From Perkinsus olseni (taxonomy: Eukaryota > Perkinsozoa > Perkinsida > Perkinsidae): 21,251 bases of DNA. Location: assembly GCA_013115135.1 (NCBI GenBank), contig JABANP010000709.1, positions 1 to 21,251 of the forward strand, in the 5' to 3' direction. This document shows positions 8,901 through 17,376 of the stretch, piece after piece. The number at the start of each line of letters is the position of its first letter. Within the stretch, counting starts at the first letter, position 1. The notes beneath the pieces were generated by a model that was not told where the DNA came from, did not search any database, and was given only the letters and a program-made list of their open reading frames with translations. The translations under genes and the position numbers were made by a program.

Positions 8901-11021
8901 CCTCCTCGAGAGGAGTTTCTCGCAGTTCCAGAAGGACAAGGGATGTATAGCGGCTAAGGAGCGGGTAGTAGCCTCTCCTCTCCCTGATAATTTCGTGGCG
9001 CGTGACGATGCTCTCCTCAGCACTCGGAGCTCAGCCATAAGCTCGAGGATGCCTCTGAAGAGCTGAACAAGGTCACTAGTGAGGCCTCCCAGAAGATGAA
9101 CTTCGATGTCAAAATGGTAAAAACTTCGCATCGCAATGTCGCTGAGAATGGGGAGTCCTCAGGCCTTGACCGACGCCTTCCAAGCGGACCAGGATCTCGC
9201 CAGCGCTCTAGAGGAGCGGAGAAAGATAGTTACTTTGCCGAAGTACGCCATACCCTTCATGAACCCTGGCCGACTCATCAGCCTCTCGAAGGATGGTAGG
9301 AAGGTGGGGGACTGAGCAAGTTGTGACGGTTGAGGCAGGTGACTGGGCTATGGTTATCAAGTGCGATAGGCTGGCCGAGGACAAGGGCGCCGCTGATCTC
9401 GATAACAGCTACGTCGTAGATTGCATTGATGGTAGTACTGATCACTTCTTGCGGCGGGTCACCATCGGTCTTGCAGAGGAAGGCGTTGTTCGGAGTGTGC
9501 CGCTGCGGTCGCTGCACAAGATCAGCAGGATTCGGGGTCAGCTTCCGCAGGCTGCCCAGGAGCCACACAACCGTACGGAGGCAGTGAAGACACAGTGCAA
9601 GAACATGCTCAAGGCCATCGTAAAATTGAGAGCGTCTTTGCTGTTATGAGATCTTTGCTCGCTTTAGTTGAACCATGACAACTTCAAGGCCCATGGGCTG
9701 CCCGAGCTGGACCCTGTCAATGAGATGAAGATTGATGGTGAGGAGTTCGGTGAAGTGTCGAAGAAAATGAAGAACGCCGAGAACGCGAAGTTGTCCAACC
9801 GACTGATGACGGTGCCCCAGGCGGAGCGATCTCAGTGAGTGCCTGCTGCTGCTGGTGGTGATAGTGTCTCGGTCACTGCTGTCGTCAGGCTCATGGATCT
9901 CTTCACGAAGCGGGTGCATCTTCACGAGGAGCAGACCAAGTGTGCGGACATTCTGAAGAATCAGAACACTGTGGTAGGTCTAAGAGGGGCCGGAGCGCGG
10001 GTCTCAGGCCTTCTCAGATCCTGCGTGACGAGCTGCGGTCGATGAAGCGTGTCCTTCGTCGTCTCGGCTTCGTAGACCGGAATAATGTGGTCTTGGAGAA
10101 GGTGAGTACCGCCACACCGCTGCTGCACGGCGTTGTCATCGTGGTCGGTTGATGCAGGGTAAACTGGCCTGCGAGATCTCTTCGTGTGACGAGATCCTCC
10201 TCACTGAGCTGGTATTCAACAACGTCTTCGAAGGGATGTCGGTAGGTCGTGGTCGCCCCCCTTGGCTCACTGTGGCCACGTCGCCCTCCTTCAGGCTGAG
10301 CACATCGCCGCCCTGTGCTCCTGTTTGATCCTCGATGAGAAGTCCGAAGATGCAACGTAAGGCAGCAGCCCCATCGGAGCAGCGCTCGGACTATCCTTTT
10401 TCCTCTCAGGACGCCTGACAACGCTGATTTGGCCAAGGCCTTGGACAAGATGAAGGTCATCGCTCAGGACGTGGCCACCGTGATGGCGGTAACTGTCGTA
10501 GCTGTTGCGGAGTCTGAGAAGGTAGCGTGGTTGTTGTTCTATTCAGGAGTGCAAGGTGGCTGGCGTTGACACTAGCACCTATGTCGAGGACCACATCCGC
10601 CCGCAGCTAGTCCCAGCCGTGGTGGCCTGGATGGAAGGCAAGCCGTTCAAGGATATCATGCAGACTTGCGAGATGTATGAAGGCAGCGTCGTCAGGGTCA
10701 TGAGACGCCTGGAGGAGCTCCTTAGAGAACTTGGTAAGGCCTACTGCTGTACGCTACGAATTGCGAGAATTGTGGTATTGTGTCTTCGGCAGTCTCTCAC
10801 CGTGGTCGTCCTTCAACCTTGGATTCCCAGTACCATCGTCTTGTCGTAGGTATGGCGGCGAAGCTGATCGGCCATAAGGAGCTCGAAGAAAAGATGGTCG
10901 AGGGCCGAACAAAGCTACGAAGGGGAATTGTCTTCAGCGCTAGTCTGTAGGTTGGGAACTATTCTGGGCTGGTGCTCTCAGGCCACGCCCACCACTGTGC
11001 GTCTGCCGCAGGTACTTGTAA
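5980..11021 (+). CDS. MTR4: MTR4/SKI2-type DExH-box RNA helicase, nuclear exosome cofactor, 31 exons
   Basis: Seen: 30 GT-AG introns join into a 1030-residue frame, close to the usual MTR4 length (about 1040-1070). Introns start at 6071, 6261, 6397, 6532, 6698, 6860, 7018, 7195, 7315, 7452, 7593, 7772, 8149, 8260, 8381, 8516, 8709, 8965, 9117, 9296, 9432, 9620, 9835, 9974, 10102, 10242, 10357, 10489, 10734 and 10947. Order: acidic N-terminus; [12 protein letters not shown]; motif [10 protein letters not shown] (about 140-148); DEVHY (about 232-236); [23 protein letters not shown]; motif [12 protein letters not shown] (about 506-515); arch with KOW-like [13 protein letters not shown]-terminal helical bundle with [10 protein letters not shown]; end SASLYL. 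Family knowledge: MTR4 unwinds RNA 3'-5' for the nuclear exosome, in TRAMP-like complexes. The arch plus the MTR4-like ending argue for MTR4 rather than cytosolic SKI2. Introns 12, 16, 17 and 29 are unusually long. Confidence 0.95.
7832..7915. repeat. 84-nt element with 8-bp complementary ends inside MTR4 intron 12
   Basis: TGACGCTC at 7832-7839 pairs with GAGCGTCA at 7908-7915, and an inner TTGCG/CGCAA pair is nested inside. The element is followed by a run of seven A. The host intron (7772-8011, 240 nt) is about five times the normal length, while the flanking exons join exactly as expected for MTR4. It could be a structured intronic RNA or a miniature inverted-repeat element; no target-site duplication is obvious. 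Confidence 0.5.
8540..8612 (+). ncRNA. tRNA-like element inside MTR4 intron 16
   Basis: GTGGTAG (8540-8546) pairs with CTACCGC (8606-8612) with one G-U. Inside are an A-box-like TAGTCTAGCAGG (8544-8555) and a B-box GGTTCGAATC (8597-8606) at tRNA-like spacing, and TTTT follows at 8620-8623. A canonical T stem does not form: CCGGG against CTACC has at most two pairs. No good anticodon stem was found either. It is therefore a decayed tRNA, a tRNA-derived element or another Pol III unit rather than a confident tRNA. The host intron is 8516-8636 (121 nt). Confidence 0.45.
8725..8803. repeat. 79-nt nested inverted-repeat element inside MTR4 intron 17
   Basis: The outer stem is GCGCCA (8725-8730) with TGGCGC (8798-8803). 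The inner stem is AAGATATT (8734-8741) with AATATCTT (8775-8782). The host intron 8709-8884 is 176 nt, and the helicase reading frame is continuous across it. No box C/D motif pair was found. Function unknown. Confidence 0.45.
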
Positions 11022-11199
11022 AAATACTGAGTATCGTCCCTCTTCTTCTCCTTCGGAGTGGTTTCTCGCGTCGAGTGACCGCTCGGAAAACGTTCATTAC
11101 AGCATCCCTGATCTAGTTCTAGTGTACAACTTTTCTTGAGTTGGTTAGCTTACCGTACGATGAGGGTTCTGTCCACGTGGGTAGGGTTAATACCCCCTT

Positions 11200-12750
11200 A
11201 TGTCACCCCATTCAAAGCGTGCAGAAGACAGCGTTGGCCGCTACACAACCATCGACCATGCGGCAGGGGCTGTGCCGAGCGGTCCTGCTGTGCCGGACGA
11301 CGCCTCCAGAGGCCGCTGTTTCGGGCTCCGCTTGGTCATGGGTACGCTCCCCGTTGGCTTCTCCGAGGCCCTGGCGATCCTTCTCTTGACCCCAGCACTG
11401 TTCCAGGCGGATCTACCGACCTGGGTGGTAGGATACGCGTGGTTGGTGTCCCCGGTGGCAGCGATCTTAGTCCAACCCTGTGCTGCTGTCTGGAGCGATC
11501 GGTCTACGTGGAGTCGCTTCGGTGGCCGACGGAAGCCTTTCTTGTTGATGGGTTACGTCTTTGGTCTCGTCTCGGTAGCCGTGCTGAGTCTAGGGTCGGA
11601 GCTGCCCGGCAATCCTGTCGTTTACCTAGCTGTAGGTTTCGCCCTTCTTTTCATAGGTAACAACATGCACCTACTGATGCTCCGGGCCCTGGTCACAGAC
11701 ACGGTGCCTCGGAAGTCGATGGGTGTTTACTTCTCCCTGCAGACCCTCTTCTACGTCTTCGGTGCGGCCCTGGCCTATGCTACAGGGTACGTACTTGACT
11801 ATGAGGGCTCCTGGTGGATGGATCTACTCCGTAGCGAGAGCTGCAGCTCGGGCTCCTGTTTGCATCTGCGGAGTCTGGCAGTCATTTCGGGCTGTCTCCA
11901 GTTTCTGATGGCCCACTCGGTTCTGATGCTGCCGGAGGTGGTCACTGGTGTGCCGCCCGAACAACGCAGTAAATGCTGTCTCTGTTTCAAGTGGATTGCC
12001 GACTTTTTCTGTGACCTCAAAGACCTCCTTGCCCACGCCACTTCCACGGGCTTGGTCTTCCTCGCGGCCGTCGGAGGCTTCATAGGCGTCGCGGCTCTCA
12101 TGATACACGGAGTTCAATTCGTAGTCTTAGACGGCTTGCCGCATGCCATGTCGTCCACTGAAAAATACGCTACGGCAACCTACGGTCTTTACGGTTCTAT
12201 GATTCTGGGAGTTGTCACTGCAATGGTCCTTCCCCTGGTGGAACGCTTCGGCCTGGACATAGCGCTTTGCTGGGTGGTCGCTCTCCTACTCTTCGCTGCC
12301 TTCTTGATAGGCTCATTGGCCCTCCCTAGAGTAGCCGATCACAAGGCATTCGGGGTAGCCTGGATGGTCCTCACTCTGGGGCCGATGTACGCCACGCAGC
12401 TGACCATACCCCTCACCCTGCTGGCCCGTACTGGTACGGCATCCGCCGCACTACGGATGTCGATGCTCTCCGTAGCTCAGGCCTTGGCTCAGATCATCGT
12501 GTCTCTCACGGGAGGCCTTTGGTGGGGTGTCTTCGGCCAGCATGCTGCAGTGTTCGCCTTGAGCGGTGTCTGCTCTGCAGTAGCTGCACTCCTCGCACTG
12601 GCCGTCTACGGGGCCACTAAGAGCGGCAGAACCGAGTATTACGATGGACTTGAGGATGAGGAGACGGCGGCGATGGGAGGGGAGCTCATGGGCGTGTCCG
12701 ATGCATCAGCGTCGTCGGTCGTCCCTCCACGGGTGATCGGCAAAGTTTAA
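11200..12750 (+). CDS. MFS transporter, SLC45/sucrose-symporter (GPH)-like, intronless
   Basis: An uninterrupted 516-codon ORF starting at an ATG 178 bp after the MTR4 stop. About twelve hydrophobic segments can be picked out (roughly residues 45-68, 76-98, 111-131, 142-167, 178-200, 224-247, 276-303, 326-349, 354-376, 386-411, 421-445 and 450-472), with a Cys-rich cytosolic loop (CCLCFKW) between TM6 and TM7. The TM2-TM3 loop SDRSTWSRFGGRRKPF matches the signature of the glycoside/SLC45 branch of the major facilitator superfamily. Family knowledge: such proteins usually move sugars with protons across membranes. Substrate and membrane location are not visible. The acidic C-terminus is probably cytosolic. 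Unlike its neighbours it shows no intron, although an in-frame intron of 3n length cannot be fully excluded. An out-of-frame ATG at 11160 precedes the start. Confidence 0.88.
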   Translation: MSPHSKRAEDSVGRYTTIDHAAGAVPSGPAVPDDASRGRCFGLRLVMGTLPVGFSEALAILLLTPALFQADLPTWVVGYAWLVSPVAAILVQPCAAVWSDRSTWSRFGGRRKPFLLMGYVFGLVSVAVLSLGSELPGNPVVYLAVGFALLFIGNNMHLLMLRALVTDTVPRKSMGVYFSLQTLFYVFGAALAYATGYVLDYEGSWWMDLLRSESCSSGSCLHLRSLAVISGCLQFLMAHSVLMLPEVVTGVPPEQRSKCCLCFKWIADFFCDLKDLLAHATSTGLVFLAAVGGFIGVAALMIHGVQFVVLDGLPHAMSSTEKYATATYGLYGSMILGVVTAMVLPLVERFGLDIALCWVVALLLFAAFLIGSLALPRVADHKAFGVAWMVLTLGPMYATQLTIPLTLLARTGTASAALRMSMLSVAQALAQIIVSLTGGLWWGVFGQHAAVFALSGVCSAVAALLALAVYGATKSGRTEYYDGLEDEETAAMGGELMGVSDASASSVVPPRVIGKV

Positions 12751-12952
12751 CCTCGGGCCGGACGGCACGCTCTCGGTTATACTATTACTACGTTTTTTCT
12801 TGATGTCGTCAGCGAAGGATGGGCAACAGTTTCCTCACTTGCGGTGTGTAGCTCTGTGTTGTCGTCGTCCCCGTCGGGGCTCGTAGTATCCTCGAAAAGC
12901 AGTACCCTTCCCTGAAACTGTTGGGCCCCAGCAGCAGTCGTTCGCCAGCAGC

Positions 12953-14873
12953 ATGCAGCAGGGAGCGAGGGCATACGATGCAGTAGAGGAAGTGCTTGAG
13001 GACCTCAGAGACGATGGTGTCGTCTGCGATGTGTGCCTCATAGGGGACCAGGATGATGATGTAGGTTACACTTACCACCCGCTTCGAAGTGCTTTAGCCC
13101 CAGCTCGTCTTCTTCTTGGCGCATCGATCGCGGCTTGGTCCTACAGGCCCTCTTATCACAAAGCCACCAGGAAATCATAGAAATAACCGATCGACAGCTT
13201 CAAGTTTGCGCAGAGGGGCCAGACAGCCTGCTGAGCCTTCGCGAGAGTGTCCTACCTCACAACGCAGTGAACCTAAATTTTACCAACGTCGGGTCTTTGA
13301 GGTTGAGGGGCTCGAAGTGGGGCGTCGTTGCTGCGGAGTGTGTTCTCCCTCAGCAAGGTAACGCGGACATCATCGTCATCTGCGACGCCTGTGAGGCTGC
13401 GGTGCATCAGAACTGCTACGGGTACGCGTCTTTTTCGTTTTCTCCCAACGAGATCGGTCCCCTCCCCCTCAGTGTATCACCAGTCCCCACGGGAGAATGG
13501 TACTGTGATTTCTGCACCTACGCCCGGGAGGCCGGTCTAGGTGAGCTCGATGGGCGTCGGTAGTGCTCGAGGGCGCCCCGGGCAGGTCCTGAGGAGCAGA
13601 AGAGGGAGAGGCAGTGTCTGCTGTGCCCAAGGCGGACGGGGGCCCTCCTGCGCATCAAGGACGGCAAGTACGCTCAGAGCTGCTTCTTGATATTTTCGAC
13701 CGTCACCCGGCTTCCTGCTGTCGCTGCTGCAGGTTCGGAGGCTACTGGATCCACGCTGCCTGTGCGTGGTGGATACCGGAGTGCAGCATACAGGAGGGGA
13801 GATACGGGTAATCAACAGGAGGGCGATGCCGTCGCGGGGGCCTTCCGCATCACCATCACAGGTACATCTCGTTGGACGCGGCCTCGATGAGGAACCTACA
13901 ACAGAGGTAAGTAGCCCCACTTTGCCGGCCACCATCCTATGCATGTGGATGAATCGCGTGGCTCATGGGCGGTCGTTTGGGGATGGAAGTGACTGCCTCG
14001 CGTCTGTATGGCCGTCGCCGCTCTCTGCCGTCATCAGCACCCCTCCGAAGTAATTCAACTTCATCGTTGATCGACGTTCTCACTGCTGCTGGGATTCACA
14101 ATTACTCCCCTCGGTAGTGTAGTAGATGGAAAACTATCGTCAATTGTTCGCAGATTCAAGGCGGTCTGCGACGTCTGCCATCTGCCCAACATCGGAGCTG
14201 TCCTTCAGTGCTCGACTGAGGACTGCTACCGAGGCTTCCACATCCCATGCGCACGCGCCATGAACTACGGCCTCGACCTAGTAGGTAGGCATCCACTTCG
14301 CCGAGAAGTATCTTAGGTTGAAGCGTGGTCACGGCGGAATTGGTCGTTTGTTAGCGGAAGCTGATCGCATCGAGGACGAAGAAGAAGGGGACGTCGTCCT
14401 TCCCCTGCGGGCCTACTGCGATAAACATCGTCATGCGGCGTATCCTGATGAACCTCGCTTCAAGCAATGGGTAATCGGGCGTATCTTAAATTCTGTGATT
14501 CACCAAAGTCAACCTTCAGAAATCAGATCATCGGGAACGAGCCTGCTACGTACAAAACTTGATCAATCGTAAATTACGATTTCAAACTCGTTGACCTCGT
14601 AATTACGATTCGTAATCGTACAATACTTATCGACATGAACCAGAACATCAAAGACGGCAGCAGATGGGCGCTCCTCATCAACGAGAAGCTCGCCCAGGTG
14701 AGCCCTCCCCCCTCTCGCCTCACGTACGCCCGATTCCTCAGGAGCTCGATGCCAACATAAGGGAAGTGCGGCGAGTGTTGGCGTGGCCCTCCGACAAGCC
14801 GCGGCATCATCATCATCACCATAGTAAATATCGTTGTGAAAATGCAGAAGAAATCGACGGGCCAGGCCCCTAG
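12953..14873 (+). CDS. PHD-zinc knuckle-extended PHD chromatin reader (JADE/BRPF/AF10-type module)
   Basis: Ten exons, about 305 residues. Introns: 13061-13353, 13422-13472, 13535-13585, 13668-13732, 13808-13861, 13907-14153, 14281-14305 (doubtful), 14471-14643 and 14698-14741. PHD1 has VVCDVC, IIVICDAC, EAAVHQNCYG and PVPTGEWYCDFC. The zinc knuckle follows with CLLCPRRTGALL and WIHAACAWWIPE. The second, extended PHD has VCDVC, LQCSTEDC, GFHIPCARAMNYGLDL and AYCDKH. Family knowledge: this PZP module reads unmodified histone H3 tails and binds DNA in BRPF, JADE and AF10 proteins, often in acetyltransferase complexes. No bromodomain, PWWP or EPL region is visible, so the protein is short. The C-terminus carries a run of six His. 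The join at 14281 needs a 25-nt intron or a frameshift. The first intron holds an open frame and might contain an extra exon. Confidence 0.83.
14565..14620. repeat. Cluster of TCGTAA/TTACGA palindromes within an intron
   Basis: AATCGTAA-A-TTACGATT (14565-14581) is a perfect palindrome. TCGTAATTACGA (14597-14608) is another, followed by further TCGTAA-like copies up to about 14620. All lie in the 173-nt intron 14471-14643 of the PHD gene. They could be protein-binding sites or a hairpin-forming insertion. Confidence 0.6.
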
Positions 14874-15047
14874 GCCCGATGCTGGGCCTTCTCCCATTCA
14901 TCAACCAAATCGTTTTATAGCCCTGTGCAGAACATAGGCCGTCCCCATCCGGGCGCCTTTCTGGATTTCGGCATTCTACTTCTGCTGATTTTGCGTTGTT
15001 GTTTTTGCGTGCCTGCATGCCATCTGTAGCCTAGTATTGCTCCTCTG

Positions 15048-16522
15048 ATGAGCTCCAACCTCAGCAAGCCGACCAGGTCCTCGATCGCCAAAGCGTAGGG
15101 GCTACGGAAGCTCTGTTTTGGTGGGAGTGTCGCTTCTTCAGGAAGAACAGCAACTCCGAACAAGCTAGACTCGATAATACAGCGTCCGAGGAGGTGGACG
15201 CCCGAAGGGCTCCTCGCTCGCCCGTGCAGCTGTTAGCAGACGATGATATCTCTGACGAGGAGGCAGGCACAGCAGGACAAGCACGACCACGTATCGCGGC
15301 CACTGGGAGATGGCTGGCAGAGTGTTCGCTTCTCAGCCCCTATCAAGGAGCGTCCTTCGACTTCCCCGACAAGGGCGGGCGAGAGGGGAGGCAGCATGGA
15401 CCCCACGGTGGGTACAGCACCCTCCATTGGTGTTGTGATAGTTGGGCTTGGCAGGTCCTAGCCTTTGCACAGTGGTTGTCGTATTTCCGTGCTTCGAGCG
15501 AGGATGAAAAGAGAGACACCGCAGCTGCAGTGAGGCAGTGCGGACGGGAGGCCAAGATGTAATCACCCGCGCCCTCTTCAACTCGCACGCTGTTTCCTAT
15601 GGGGTTAGCCAACGCACCGCCGTCGACCTCCTGAGGCGAGACCTCAACACAGTAAGCACTACTTGGCAGCAGCAGTTCGAGGCCGCCTACAAGGCCCTGG
15701 AGATGGCGAGCAAGGACATTGCTGCTCTGAAGAAGTCTCGCAACAAGTTCGAAGATGTGAGCGCCGGCTGCGTCGACGATCTGTTGGCGAATGGTCGGGT
15801 GCTCAGAGCGTGAGGGAGGAGGTGGCGTCCCTGGTGGAGATCCTGTCCGGCATGAATAGAGAGATCAAGATGCTGCGGGAGGAGCGCCATGTGGAGGCGA
15901 CGGAGGTGAAGGAAGAGGTGCAGCAGCTCCGAGCGGTAAGGCCTGTCGGGCGCTGTTCTTGTGAGGAGGCGTCGTCCACAGGAACTTGACGATCTACGCC
16001 GGGAATTTCGTGAGCACTGTGCGGAGGGCTGCCAGAAGAGTGACGAGAATTTACAACGGAGGGTAGGTCTCGGGCAGCATCTTGCTCGGCCTATCGTCGT
16101 ACATACTGTCAGAGTGAGAGTGCTGAGGGACCTGTATCGCCATTTCAGAGGGCATCGCCGGTCCAACGGTCTGAGGGTGGGGCTGAGGAAAGTACTGCTT
16201 TGCGGTGATGAGCTAGGAGCAGGTATACCACTCCAAACCGAAACAACCACTCCGAGGACCAGTAGGACCCATCCGAATACGCCGAGGACCAGTCGGGCCA
16301 GTCCTGGTCCATGGGAGTCAGCCCCGATGGGTAGGCACGGGCGGAGGGTCGACCGTGAGATGACGTCTGACTTCAGCCGATACCGTCAGCCCAAGGACGA
16401 TGAATGCTCACGTAGAGAGCAGCTCGATACCAGCTTATACTATACCGCCCCGAAGCTCCATCGACATCCGTTCTTTCGACGGCATTGAGAGGGTAGCAGC
16501 AGTGGCCTCTACTGCGGTCTAG
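15048..16522 (+). CDS. Acidic/coiled-coil protein of unknown function, 10 exons
   Basis: Not recognised. Nine GT-AG introns of 46-52 nt (15095-15141, 15291-15336, 15408-15454, 15559-15608, 15757-15806, 15936-15981, 16063-16112, 16205-16256, 16331-16376) give a 346-residue frame from ATG 15048 to TAG 16522. The N-terminal third is Ser/Asp/Glu-rich (LLADDDISDEEAGTAG). The middle third (about 130-240) is a long amphipathic helix with heptad-like spacing (KALEMASKDIAALKKS, EEVQQLRAELDDLRREF), probably a coiled coil. The tail is Ser/Pro/Thr-rich with a TPRTSR repeat. It lies 174 bp after the PHD gene on the same strand, but has its own start and is unlikely to be an extension of it. Reading through intron 16331-16376 would end instead at 16488. 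Likely an oligomeric scaffold; no catalytic motif is seen. Confidence 0.7.
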
Positions 16523-16638
16523 CATTCCGTGGTCAGGCCAAGCTCGTGTCGATGAACCATCGCCCTGCAGATGTTGTTTCCTGGCCATCACGGAGCAGTT
16601 TGGTCCAATCATGGACCCCTCGTTCCCAGACAGGAGCA

Positions 16639-16659
16639 GCTTACTTCGGCGGAGTAAGC
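16639..16659. repeat. 7-bp hairpin downstream of the coiled-coil gene
   Basis: GCTTACT, loop TCGGCGG, AGTAAGC. It lies 117 bp after the stop codon of the coiled-coil gene and could sit in its 3' UTR. Confidence 0.55.
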
Positions 16660-16845
16660 CAACCCCCTTTACGGGTTAAACGATCATGAGTGATATGCCT
16701 TGTGTGAAACGGGTGTCAAAAGTATACACCAGTTGTGTTGTACAGTACGGGCTATGTAGAACCCCGCAAACCCAATTGTCTCATCCATCTTGACGAGTTT
16801 TAACCTGCTTCTTTCTCTGCACAGTCCTTCAAGTAAGCTTAGAAT

Positions 16846-16872
16846 AGATTATTCGGACTGTACGAATAATCT
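16846..16872. repeat. Perfect 10-bp hairpin, 7-nt loop
   Basis: AGATTATTCG, loop GACTGTA, CGAATAATCT. No ORF overlaps it. Its design is the same as the 5788 and 18242 hairpins, although the sequences differ. Confidence 0.7.
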
Positions 16873-17376
16873 TGCTTCTTTTACCATCCCCAGGAATCGT
16901 AACGCAATTCCTCCCGCCATCGAAGCACGCTCTGTCGGTTGTTATGCTACCGCAATAAATAATGGATAGAACTATGTCCCTACTCACTCAGGCAGACACA
17001 GTATCTGCTACAAATGGATTCATGCACCTGCTTCCGCAGCTCACTGAGAGAAGTTTTCGCTCGCCAAAATGACGCACCCACGTCTCACACAGCATGATAC
17101 CATCCGCTGTCATATTTGTACTCCATAACACTTCGTGTTGCTCTATCTAACTCGCCATGCACTACTGTCCATAAACCCAAGTTGAACTCGAAAGTGGGCA
17201 AAGATTTCATATTCATTTTTACCTTGAGTAATTAGTGCTTGAATGAGGCTTGGGCGCCTCTAGCAGTGAGAAAGCTCGGATGAGGGATAACTCACCAAGC
17301 TCAAGCCACGACGTTATCAGTACTCATCCGAAATGAACGCTAGCATTAATAGACTGTCAACGACACCAGCCCTTCT

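Larger units (their letters stand above)
16523..17376. other. Intergenic segment with hairpins
   Basis: No gene supported on either strand over about 850 bp. It contains two clear hairpins listed separately (16639-16659, 16846-16872). Composition is slightly more AT-rich than the coding cluster to the left, and stops are frequent in all frames. Confidence 0.55.

Noticed and set aside
10734..10849. Possible 9-nt microexon TCTCTCACC inside MTR4 intron 29
   Set aside because: It would keep the frame, but the product without it matches the expected spacing between LLREL and AAKLIG better. A single 116-nt intron is preferred.
11136..11660. 174-codon ORF overlapping the transporter in another frame
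   Set aside because: Shadow frame of the transporter: Arg/Pro/Cys-rich composition and no hydrophobic pattern.
13537..13944. Minus-strand 135-codon ORF under the PHD gene
   Set aside because: The sense strand encodes zinc-binding motifs in order, so the antisense frame is a shadow.
15646..15680. GTAAG...CAG segment of 24 nt in the coiled-coil gene
   Set aside because: It is far below the normal intron length and the frame is open through it, so it was kept as exon.
15687..16250. Minus-strand 187-codon ORF
   Set aside because: Antisense to the coiled-coil gene; Arg/Ser/Pro composition is typical of shadows of Glu/Leu-rich coding sequence.
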